From the NCBI GenBank assembly GCA_910588865.1, contig CAJUSJ010000068.1:1-21552 (forward strand): a stretch of 21,552 nt of DNA. Reading direction: 5' to 3'. Made by a program: the position numbers and the translations under genes. Shown here in pieces: positions 7,569-13,810 of the stretch. This DNA comes from an uncultured Lachnospiraceae bacterium. GTDB taxonomy: Bacteria > Bacillota > Clostridia > Lachnospirales > Lachnospiraceae. Below the pieces are notes generated by a model. It did no database searches, was not told the origin of the DNA, and was given only the letters and a program-made list of their open reading frames with translations. The stretch's first letter is position 1, and each line of letters starts with the position of its first letter.

Positions 7569-7598
7569 TTGAACATATTTGACCATAATTGAACACAA
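7569..7598 (+). repeat. Three phased 10-bp direct repeats, candidate operator
   Basis: TTGAACATAT, TTGACCATAA and TTGAACACAA abut with no gap, and the next unit begins TTGACG, which is the rpiR -35 element. One repeat per helical turn places TGA(A/C)CA on a single DNA face directly upstream of the rpiR promoter and within the divergent control region. Confidence 0.5.
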
Positions 7599-7627
7599 TT
7601 GACGCTCTTCCTTTCTTGTGTTACAAT
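7599..7627 (+). promoter_or_regulatory. Promoter of the rpiR-type gene
   Basis: TTGACG (7599-7604) and TACAAT (7622-7627) with a 17-nt spacer, 43 nt upstream of the ATG at 7671. Confidence 0.65.
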
Positions 7628-7670
7628 AAATAAAAAGTTTTTGATTATTCAGGAAGAAAGGAATTTCCTT

Positions 7671-8420
7671 ATGTCCGTCACCCGCGCCATGAAAGATCTT
7701 CTGCCAGAACTTACCCGCAGCGAGCGCAAGGCCGCGGAATATATGATCAATCATCCCATTGATGTTGTCCGCTATTCCTCCAGTGATGCCATCGCCGGTC
7801 TCTCTGGATGTTCCAGAAGCGCCGTGGTCCGTCTGGCAAAACGATTGGGTTTCTCCGGTTTTCACGAATTTAAGATTCAGCTTGCCAAGGAGCTGAACGA
7901 GTATGTCAGCGACAGTTCCACATTTATCAGCGACTATTACATGAAGGCCTTAGACCAGCTGAAGAGCATCGAAAAGTCGGAGTCCGTCTACGAGGCTTCA
8001 AAGCTTCTGAAAACAGCGCGGCATATTTATGCCTATGGTTATTCCCACTCCCAGTACTCTGCCAGACAGTTCGCCTTCCGCATGGTACGCAGCGGTTTCA
8101 GCGCGGAGCTTATTGATCACGCCGTGGGATTAAAGGAATATGCCCGCATTACCTCCGTCCAGGACGCGCTTGTCATCTTTTCCATCAGCGGCGGCGCTCA
8201 GAGCGATTCGCCTGTCATGGATCTAAAGCTTTTTGATCCTGACAAGAAGCCCAAAATTATCCTTTTCACCATGACCAGCCGCGCTCCTGCCGAGAAGTAC
8301 GCGGATGTTGTCATAAGTCTGCCCTGTGTCTCCAGAATGGCTCCCAGCGCCATCATTGATGACGCTCCCATATTTTTTATCGCCATCGAGCTTCTGCTGG
8401 AAGTCCTGGCCGAAAAATAG
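7671..8420 (+). CDS. MurR/RpiR-family transcriptional regulator
   Basis: A 249-residue regulator with an N-terminal RpiR helix-turn-helix (LTRSERKAAEYMINHP; SSSDAIAGLSGCSRSAVVRLAKRLGFSGFHEFK, about residues 14-70) and a C-terminal SIS sugar-phosphate-binding domain (about 105-235: YAYGYSHSQYSARQFAFRM, then ALVIFSISGGAQSD). The family senses phosphosugars through SIS. The ATG at 7671 is preceded by AGGAAGAAAGGA; an upstream frame extension to 7599 would overlap the promoter, so it is rejected. Divergent transcription from sulfatase-EIIC makes it the likely regulator of that operon and of itself, with the sugar phosphate made by the PTS as the natural effector (inference). Confidence 0.9.
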   Translation: MSVTRAMKDLLPELTRSERKAAEYMINHPIDVVRYSSSDAIAGLSGCSRSAVVRLAKRLGFSGFHEFKIQLAKELNEYVSDSSTFISDYYMKALDQLKSIEKSESVYEASKLLKTARHIYAYGYSHSQYSARQFAFRMVRSGFSAELIDHAVGLKEYARITSVQDALVIFSISGGAQSDSPVMDLKLFDPDKKPKIILFTMTSRAPAEKYADVVISLPCVSRMAPSAIIDDAPIFFIAIELLLEVLAEK

Positions 8421-8431
8421 CATCCTTCCCC

Positions 8432-8460
8432 TTGCCATAAAAATCTATATGGTTTATACT
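8432..8460 (+). promoter_or_regulatory. Probable promoter of the DUF4250 gene
   Basis: TTGCCA (8432-8437) and TATACT (8455-8460) are separated by 17 nt, just after the rpiR stop codon. Confidence 0.55.
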
Positions 8461-8485
8461 CTTGTTGAAATCCGGACAAAGCGGC

Positions 8486-8513
8486 GGGAAGTTCGGGTTT
8501 CCCTCTTGTTTTT
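8486..8513 (+). terminator. Small hairpin with T-run, terminator or attenuator
   Basis: GGGAAG (8486-8491) pairs with TTTCCC (8498-8503, one G-U pair) around a 6-nt loop, followed by TCTTGTTTTT. It lies downstream of the predicted 8432-8460 promoter and upstream of the DUF4250 start. It could stop rpiR read-through or attenuate the DUF4250 transcript. Confidence 0.4.
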
Positions 8514-8541
8514 AAAAAATAAAATTAAAGCGAGGTAATCC

Positions 8542-8721
8542 ATGAGCCAGATTCCAAAGGACCCTTTTATGCTGCTGAGTTATCTGAATACTCAACTGAG
8601 AGATTTTTATCCATCACTGGAAGATTGCTGCCGTTCTTTGTCCCTGGACCAGGGTCAAGTCAGGGAGAAACTAAAACAGATCGACTACCTGTATGACCCT
8701 GAAAAGAACCAATTTGTCTAA
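8542..8721 (+). CDS. DUF4250 domain small protein
   Basis: A 59-residue protein that I translated by hand, beginning MSQIPKDPFMLLSYLNTQLR and ending IDYLYDPEKNQFV. The pattern IPKDPxMLLSxxNxxLRDxYxSLxxxC, then LKxIDYxYDxxxNQFV, is the DUF4250 signature, a short protein widespread in Clostridia with no established function. GAGGT at 8532-8536 lies five nt before the ATG, and a promoter lies at 8432-8460. It is on the same strand as, and 74 nt upstream of, the cardiolipin synthase gene. The pair CC at residues 29-30 is unusual but not obviously meaningful. The low predicted charge and short helices fit a small adaptor-like protein, but that is speculation. Confidence 0.85.
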   Translation: MSQIPKDPFMLLSYLNTQLRDFYPSLEDCCRSLSLDQGQVREKLKQIDYLYDPEKNQFV

Positions 8722-8795
8722 TCTCTGACATCAGCCCGAAGATAAGAAGCGGCCCCGGGAATCAGGCCAGATATTATGATTGAGGAAGTGACCAT

Positions 8796-10367
8796 ATGGA
8801 ATTGACGGAACTGCTGACTGAAATCCCCAGTCAGATCTTCCAGGTCTGGCTGTGGATGATGGATCATCTGCTGTACATTAATTTGTTTTTATCCGTTGTT
8901 ATCGTATTTTTCCAGAGGCGGGACCCCAAAGCGGTGTGGACATGGCTTTTGGCTTTGTACTTTGTCCCCATCTTTGGTTTTCTCCTCTACCTTCTTCTGT
9001 GCCAGGATTTCCGAAAAAGCCGGATGTTCCGGGTAAAAGAGGTGGAGGACCGGATTCGCTATTCCTTAGAGACTCAGGAGACCACTGTGGCGAACCGACA
9101 GGTATGGCTCCATGATGAGCAATACCGGGAATACGAAAAGCTGGTGCTCTACAACCTGGAAACCTCCGGGGCCGTTCTCACCGGAGACAACAAGGTGGAC
9201 ATCTTTACAGATGGAGAGGAAAAGTTTCAAGACTTGATGGCAGAGATGGAGAAGGCCCGGGAATATATCCATATCCAGTATTATATTATCAAAAATGACG
9301 AAGTCTTTGGGCGCATGATCCCTATCCTCAAGGAAAAGGCAAGACAAGGGGTGAAAGTGCGTATCCTTTACGACGGCATGGGCGGACGTTTTATGCCGAA
9401 ACGGGTGTGGAAAGACCTAAAAGCCCGGGGGGTGATGGTGGGAGAATTTTTCCCCGCTTTCCTGGGGCGTCTCCAGCTGAGAGTTAATTACCGGAACCAC
9501 AGAAAGATTGTGGTTATTGACGGCAATGTGGGATATGTAGGCGGCTTCAATATCGGGAGAGAGTACATCTCCAGGGACCCGAAGTTCGGCTACTGGCGGG
9601 ACACTCACTTAAAGATCCAGGGAAGCGCGGTATACAGCCTGCAGATCCGTTTTGCTCTGGACTGGAACTACGCGGTGAAGGAAAACCTTTTTATGGAGGG
9701 AAAATACTTTGGATTGGATGAAGAGGCGGAAAGACGGCCTGACTCGGACAAACACCCTGACGCCGAAAAATCTCCTGACGCGGATAAAACATCTCCAGAA
9801 AAAGAGACTCTGGCAAAGGGCGTGGAGATCCAGATCATCAGCAGCGGCCCCGATGCCAGCAACCGCCAGATCCGCAACAATTACCTTCAGCTTTTCAACA
9901 AGGCAAAAGACCACATCTACATCCAGACTCCCTACTTTGTTCCTGACGACGCGGTGCTGTCTGCCTTAAAGATGGCCGCCGAGTCCGGGGTGGATGTGAG
10001 ATTGATGATCCCCTGCAAACCGGACCACCCGTTTGTCTACTGGGCTTCCTACTCCTACGTGGGAGATCTGCTGGCCGTGGGGGCAAGATGCTATGTGTAT
10101 CAGGACGGCTTTCTCCACGCCAAGGGGGTTATGGCCGACGGACTGGTCAGCAGCTTCGGCACAGCCAACATGGACATCCGCAGCTTTGAGCTGAATTTTG
10201 AGGTCAACGCCACCATCTTTGACGCCAACACCACAAGACGGCTGGAAGATACTTTTTTAAAGGACTTAGAACGGTGCCGGGAAGTGACAAAAGAAGTCTA
10301 TGAACAGAGGAAGCTGTGGATCCGGTTTAAGGAACAGTGCAGCCGGCTGTTGTCGCCGCTTTTGTAG
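8796..10367 (+). CDS. cls: Cardiolipin synthase (phospholipase D superfamily)
   Basis: A 523-residue membrane-anchored enzyme that joins two phosphatidylglycerols into cardiolipin and glycerol. Seen: two N-terminal membrane helices (about 25-41 and 48-68) of the PLDc_N region, HKD motif 1 NHRKIVVIDG (His235) followed by GYVGGFNIG, and HKD motif 2 LHAKGVMADG (His441) followed by SSFGTANMDIRSFELNFE. Both catalytic His-Lys-Asp sets are intact. An unusual charged insert of about 30 residues (around 309-338) separates the two halves, with the degenerate repeat PDSDK / PDAEK / PDADK / SPEK. The ATG at 8796 is preceded by GAGGAAG. A good terminator follows at 10382. It is transcribed in the same direction as the DUF4250 gene and may share its transcript. 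Confidence 0.95.
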   Translation: MELTELLTEIPSQIFQVWLWMMDHLLYINLFLSVVIVFFQRRDPKAVWTWLLALYFVPIFGFLLYLLLCQDFRKSRMFRVKEVEDRIRYSLETQETTVANRQVWLHDEQYREYEKLVLYNLETSGAVLTGDNKVDIFTDGEEKFQDLMAEMEKAREYIHIQYYIIKNDEVFGRMIPILKEKARQGVKVRILYDGMGGRFMPKRVWKDLKARGVMVGEFFPAFLGRLQLRVNYRNHRKIVVIDGNVGYVGGFNIGREYISRDPKFGYWRDTHLKIQGSAVYSLQIRFALDWNYAVKENLFMEGKYFGLDEEAERRPDSDKHPDAEKSPDADKTSPEKETLAKGVEIQIISSGPDASNRQIRNNYLQLFNKAKDHIYIQTPYFVPDDAVLSALKMAAESGVDVRLMIPCKPDHPFVYWASYSYVGDLLAVGARCYVYQDGFLHAKGVMADGLVSSFGTANMDIRSFELNFEVNATIFDANTTRRLEDTFLKDLERCREVTKEVYEQRKLWIRFKEQCSRLLSPLL

Positions 10368-10381
10368 AAATACGAAACAAG

Positions 10382-10434
10382 TCCCCGCTAAATTCAAAGA
10401 TTCATAAACCTTTGAGTTCAGCAGGGATTCTTTT
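10382..10434 (+). terminator. Intrinsic terminator after cls
   Basis: A long stem of 18 positions: TCCCCGCT...CAAAG (10382-10399) pairs with CTTTG...AGCAGGGA (10410-10427) with a few G-U or mismatched positions and a 10-nt loop, followed by TTCTTTT (10428-10434). Confidence 0.85.
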
Positions 10435-10622
10435 GTCAGAAAAAATCGGCTAAAAATTCACAATCCATTGTTAAACGTTTACTATAACACAATATATGAT
10501 TTCAAACAAATCAAATTAAATTTATATTTCGACAATATTAAATTAAGATCTCATCATTTTTTCTTATATCCATGTTACAATGAAACAGACTTAAAAAACA
10601 TCAAAAAGGAAATCTTACCGTT
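10435..10622 (+). promoter_or_regulatory. AT-rich leader with weak promoter for the asparaginase gene
   Basis: No gene seen. A TACAAT -10 (10576-10581) lies 41 nt before the ATG, with only a poor -35 (ATCATT near 10553). A perfect 10-bp palindrome TAAACGTTTA (10472-10481) with a CG centre, as in LacI-type operators, lies about 95 nt upstream of the -10; the spacing does not fit a canonical cre site. The ribosome site AAAAAGGA ends at 10610. Confidence 0.35.
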
Positions 10623-11633
10623 ATGAAAAATATTCTTCTCATCGCCACCGGCGGAACCATTGCTTCCAAGCGGAGCGATTCCGGGCTGAAGCCTGTAATC
10701 TCATCCCAGGAGCTGCTGTCCTACGTACCCTCATCCAGGGAGTTCTGTCAGACAGAAACCATACAGCTGTTCAATATTGACAGCACCAATATCCAGCCCA
10801 AACACTGGCTTGCCATAGCCGCGGCCATCGAAGAGCGCTATGACCGCTACGACGGCTTTGTCATCTGCCATGGCACGGACACCATGGCCTACACTGCCGC
10901 CGCCCTGTCCTACCTGGTGCGGAACTCCAGAAAGCCCATCACCATCACCGGCTCCCAGAAGCCCATTGACATGGAGATCACTGACGCCAAATCCAATCTT
11001 CTGGACAGCCTCCGCTTCGCCTCCTGTGACCGCTCCCACGGGGTAAACATTGTCTTTGACGGCAAAGTGATCGCGGGAACCAGGGGGAAGAAAGAGCGGA
11101 CAAAGAGCTACGACGCGTTTTCCAGCATCAACTTCCCCTACATCGCCTCTATCCAGGAAAGCCAGATCCTGTTCTATCTGGACGACAAGGATCAGGCAAA
11201 GGCCCCTGTGTCCTTCTGCCGCGCCTTAAACCCCAAGGTGGGGCTTTTAAAACTCATCCCCTCCATGGATGCCTCGGTCCTGGACTATATGGCCCAGCAT
11301 TATGACGGGGTGATCATCGAGTCCTTCGGCGTAGGCGGACTGCCCAACTACGAGACCGGCGGCTACTACTCTGTGGTGGAAAAATGGATCTCCCTGGGCA
11401 AAACCGTGGTCATGACCACCCAGGTGACAAATGAGGGAAGCAACATGTCCATTTACGAGGTGGGGCGGAACATCAAATACGAGTTCGGTCTTCTGGAATC
11501 CTACGACATGACCCTGGAAGCCACTGTCACCAAGCTGATGTGGATCCTTGGACAGACAACAGACCGGGACCAGGTGCGTGAGCTGTTCTACCGGACCGTG
11601 AACCGGGATATCCTGTGGAACGTCACTCCTTAA
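10623..11633 (+). CDS. ansA: Type I (cytoplasmic) L-asparaginase
   Basis: A 336-residue enzyme hydrolysing L-asparagine to aspartate and ammonia. Seen: the N-terminal active-site motif ATGGTIAS (catalytic Thr12), the second motif CHGTDTMAY (Thr85, Asp86), TGSQKP (109-114), and FDGKVIAGTRGKKERTKS supplying the catalytic lysine region (about 157-161). The GGLPNYE and TTQVTNEGSNMSIYEVG segments in the C-terminal lobe are typical of AnsA. There is no signal peptide, and the length is normal for type I enzymes (about 330-340). The gene lies 65 nt upstream of the MATE gene on the same strand with no terminator between, so co-transcription is possible. It could act on other amides, but the asparaginase assignment is secure at family level. 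Confidence 0.93.
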   Translation: MKNILLIATGGTIASKRSDSGLKPVISSQELLSYVPSSREFCQTETIQLFNIDSTNIQPKHWLAIAAAIEERYDRYDGFVICHGTDTMAYTAAALSYLVRNSRKPITITGSQKPIDMEITDAKSNLLDSLRFASCDRSHGVNIVFDGKVIAGTRGKKERTKSYDAFSSINFPYIASIQESQILFYLDDKDQAKAPVSFCRALNPKVGLLKLIPSMDASVLDYMAQHYDGVIIESFGVGGLPNYETGGYYSVVEKWISLGKTVVMTTQVTNEGSNMSIYEVGRNIKYEFGLLESYDMTLEATVTKLMWILGQTTDRDQVRELFYRTVNRDILWNVTP

Positions 11634-11697
11634 ATTTTCCCGGCAGCTCCATTTCACAGTCTCAGTTTCAAAGTCTCAGACAGAGAGGGTCATCTTG

Positions 11698-13092
11698 ATG
11701 AAGACAACACTTTCAGAAAAAGATCAGGCGTTCCGTGAATTTTCCCTCAACGGGCCTGTGTGGCAGGTAGTTCTGCATGTAAGCCTCCCCCTGGCCCTGT
11801 ACCAGAGCCTGAACCAGCTTTTTAAAATCCTGGACTCCATGATGGCCGCCCACATCAGCCCCTCCGCTGTGTCTGCGGTGGCCTATCTGTCCCAGATCAA
11901 CATGATGTTCTCCGCCCTGGGAGGCGGCCTGGCAGTGGGGGCCAGCATAAAGGTCAGCGAGGCCTACGGGGCAGGGGACATGGACCTGGTCAGAAAGAGG
12001 GTCAGCACCATGTTCGCTCTGTGCGGCGCTTTAGGGGGAGGACTTTTACTCCTCCTCGTGCCAAACACAGTCCCCTTTCTCCGGTTCATGAACACCCCGG
12101 AGGAATTTATCCGGGAAGGGGCTTCCTACTTTATCCTGGAACTGTTCAGCCTGGTGATCCTGTTTCTCAACAATGTCTACATAGCCGTGGAGAGGGCAAG
12201 AGGCAACTCCCGCAGAATCCTGGGCCTCAATCTGGCTGTGATCCTGGCAAAGCTGGGGCTCACCGCCTGGTTTGTATACGGGCTCCGGGGCGGGATCCAG
12301 ATGATCTCCATAGCCACCATCCTCTCCCAAAGCCTTTTGTTCCTGGCCGCTGTGGTCAACATGAGAGGAAAGGACAGCGCTTTTGGATTCTCCCCGAAAG
12401 CCATCTCATTTAAACGGGAAGTGGCTGTTCCCATGGTGTCCCTGTCCATCCCTGTTGTCGCGGAAAAGATCGCCTTTTCCCTTGGCAAAGTGGTGGTCAA
12501 CTCCATGAGCACTGTGTACGGTTCCCTGACCGTAGGCGCTCTGGGCATCTCCAACAATATCGGCGGCATCACCACCATGCCCCAGGACGGCTTTCAGGAA
12601 GGAGCCGCCGCCATCATCAGCCAAAATCTGGGAGGCCAGAAACCGGACCGGGCCCTGAAGGCGTTCTGGTGGACCCTTGGGATCAACATGGCCATTGGTG
12701 CCGGGATCATGGGAACCTGCCTTTTATCCCTGGGACCTCTGACCCGCTTTTTCGCCAAGGGCGACCAGGAATTTGCCGGGATGATCGCCATGATCTACCG
12801 GTTCGAGGCCATGGGCGCCATCCCTCTTGGAATCAACGCCGCTGTCATGGGCCTTCTTTACGGGTTCGGAAAGACCAGGCTGACCCTGTTCATGAACATC
12901 TGCCGCCTGTTTGTGTTCCGCATACCTGTACTTTGGGCATTACAGCATTTTACAGATCTTGGAAATTACAGCGTGGGGATCGTCATGGCTGTCAGCAATA
13001 TCTGCTGCGGGATTTTAGCTGCCCTGGTAGCTGCCGCGGAATTGACAACCGGACATATATTCAAAAAACAGGCACCAGCCATTTCTGACTGA
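11698..13092 (+). CDS. MATE family efflux transporter
   Basis: A 464-residue membrane protein with about twelve hydrophobic helices in two MatE repeats. Landmarks: PLALYQSLNQLFKILDSMMAA (first helix, substrate pocket side), AVSAVAYLSQINMMFSALGGGLAVG, and the second-repeat counterpart GALGISNNIGGITTMPQDGFQEGAAAIISQNLG. MATE proteins export drugs or metabolites in exchange for Na+ or H+. The ATG at 11698 is preferred over a TTG one codon earlier because GAGAGGGT lies at good distance upstream. No specific substrate can be read from the sequence. It probably shares a transcript with ansA, but a functional link is not evident. It is convergent with the cupin gene; no convincing terminator was seen in the 28 nt between them. 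Confidence 0.92.
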   Translation: MKTTLSEKDQAFREFSLNGPVWQVVLHVSLPLALYQSLNQLFKILDSMMAAHISPSAVSAVAYLSQINMMFSALGGGLAVGASIKVSEAYGAGDMDLVRKRVSTMFALCGALGGGLLLLLVPNTVPFLRFMNTPEEFIREGASYFILELFSLVILFLNNVYIAVERARGNSRRILGLNLAVILAKLGLTAWFVYGLRGGIQMISIATILSQSLLFLAAVVNMRGKDSAFGFSPKAISFKREVAVPMVSLSIPVVAEKIAFSLGKVVVNSMSTVYGSLTVGALGISNNIGGITTMPQDGFQEGAAAIISQNLGGQKPDRALKAFWWTLGINMAIGAGIMGTCLLSLGPLTRFFAKGDQEFAGMIAMIYRFEAMGAIPLGINAAVMGLLYGFGKTRLTLFMNICRLFVFRIPVLWALQHFTDLGNYSVGIVMAVSNICCGILAALVAAAELTTGHIFKKQAPAISD

Positions 13093-13120
13093 TGCCCCGT
13101 AAAATACCCTATAACATTAT

Positions 13121-13477
13121 CTAATTCTCAACTACCGCGTCGTCCGCGGTATAGCCTTCAAGAGAATTCTCCTTCACCTGAATACACGCGAAACTGATTC
13201 CGGAATCCTCTGCCGCGAAAAACCGTCTCTTTCCGGCAGGGGATACACGGACCCAGTCGCCGGTCCCAAGCTCCACTTCTTCTCCGTCAATAACAGCTTT
13301 CCCCTTTCCCGCGAGAACAACGTAAATCTCTTCATTGTTTTTATGAGAATGGATGAAAGGCACACTGGCTCCCGCCGGCAGATTGTTAATGCTTACTTCT
13401 GCCCCTGTTAAAGAGAGTTTGTCATGAAGTTCTGTCCTCTCGTCCCGCGCCGCATTGACCTTGCTGAAATTTGCCAT
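13121..13477 (-). CDS. Single-domain cupin protein
   Basis: A 118-residue small beta-barrel protein. The metal-binding cupin motif 1 is seen as HSHKNNEEIYVVLAGKG (His-x-His and Glu ligands, about residues 43-59), and the region VELGTGDWVRVSPAGKRRF represents motif 2, in which the usual His is not obvious. Such stand-alone cupins bind a small metabolite or metal; the reaction is unknown. The ATG at 13477 has GGAGG upstream at 8-9 nt. It has a near-consensus promoter bracketed by two matching dyads (13501-13520 and 13541-13560), so it appears tightly regulated. The gene is alone, not in an operon. Confidence 0.85.
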   Translation of the reverse strand: MANFSKVNAARDERTELHDKLSLTGAEVSINNLPAGASVPFIHSHKNNEEIYVVLAGKGKAVIDGEEVELGTGDWVRVSPAGKRRFFAAEDSGISFACIQVKENSLEGYTADDAVVEN

Positions 13478-13500
13478 AGTTTTTTACCTCCGTATATTTG

Positions 13501-13560
13501 TTGTAATGTTTATTGATACAATTATTCTAACACTTTTCAATTGTAATGTCAATTGTTACA
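13501..13560. promoter_or_regulatory. Two matched 20-bp dyads, candidate operators of the cupin gene
   Basis: TTGTAATGTTTATTGATACA (13501-13520) and TTGTAATGTCAATTGTTACA (13541-13560) agree at 17 of 20 positions, and each has inverted symmetry at its ends (TTGTA/TGTAA against TACA/TTACA). Their starts are exactly 40 bp apart, about four helical turns. One spans the predicted transcription start and the other covers the -35, a layout typical of repression by a dimer pair. The cognate regulator is not identifiable here. Confidence 0.55.
13524..13552 (-). promoter_or_regulatory. Promoter of the cupin gene
   Basis: On the minus strand TTGACA (13552-13547), a 17-nt spacer, then TAGAAT (13529-13524) preceded by TGT: a near-consensus sigma-A promoter, 47 nt upstream of the ATG. 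Confidence 0.75.
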
Positions 13561-13649
13561 TCTAAATATATTATCACTTCGAATAAAGCAAGATCCAAAC
13601 ATATTGATTATCTTAGGGAAGCATTCCTGATTTCGAAATCTAATGGTTA

Positions 13650-13731
13650 TTCTCCGGGCAGAATTCCATATGACGAAACACAGCGCTGATGCCCCTAATC
13701 CCCAATACAGGAGATTGAGCAAATTGGTCAT
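13650..13731 (-). pseudogene. Fragment of an EamA/DMT-family transporter
   Basis: About 27 codons on the minus strand read NLLNLLYWGLGASALCFVIW. This matches the late membrane segment (LFLGLGASALCFVTWN pattern) common in EamA-type drug/metabolite transporters of Clostridia. After NSARR the similarity stops and the frame becomes unrelated sequence, and the upstream side runs into the terminator at 13743. No other part of such a gene is present in the neighbourhood. It is best read as a decayed leftover. The match is from memory and rests on one segment, so it is moderately uncertain. Confidence 0.5.
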
Positions 13732-13742
13732 ATCAGCAAAAC

Positions 13743-13774
13743 GAATCCCCCAGAGACAGCTCTCTGAGGGATTC
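13743..13774 (-). terminator. Terminator after the flavin reductase gene
   Basis: GAATCCCCCAGAGA (13743-13756) pairs with TCTCTGAGGGATTC (13761-13774) with one mismatch and a 4-nt loop. On the minus strand a TTTTG tail follows. It lies 37 nt past the stop codon of the flavin reductase gene. Confidence 0.75.
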
Positions 13775-13810
13775 GGTTCCTGTTTTCACAGATAAACGCG
13801 ACAGTCTGTA

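Noticed and set aside
10470..10482. Palindrome around TAAACGTTTA as a CcpA cre site
   Set aside because: The distance between the TG and CG positions does not match the cre consensus; only noted as a generic palindrome.
12177..12578. Open frame on minus inside the MATE gene
   Set aside because: Antisense shadow in GC-rich coding sequence.
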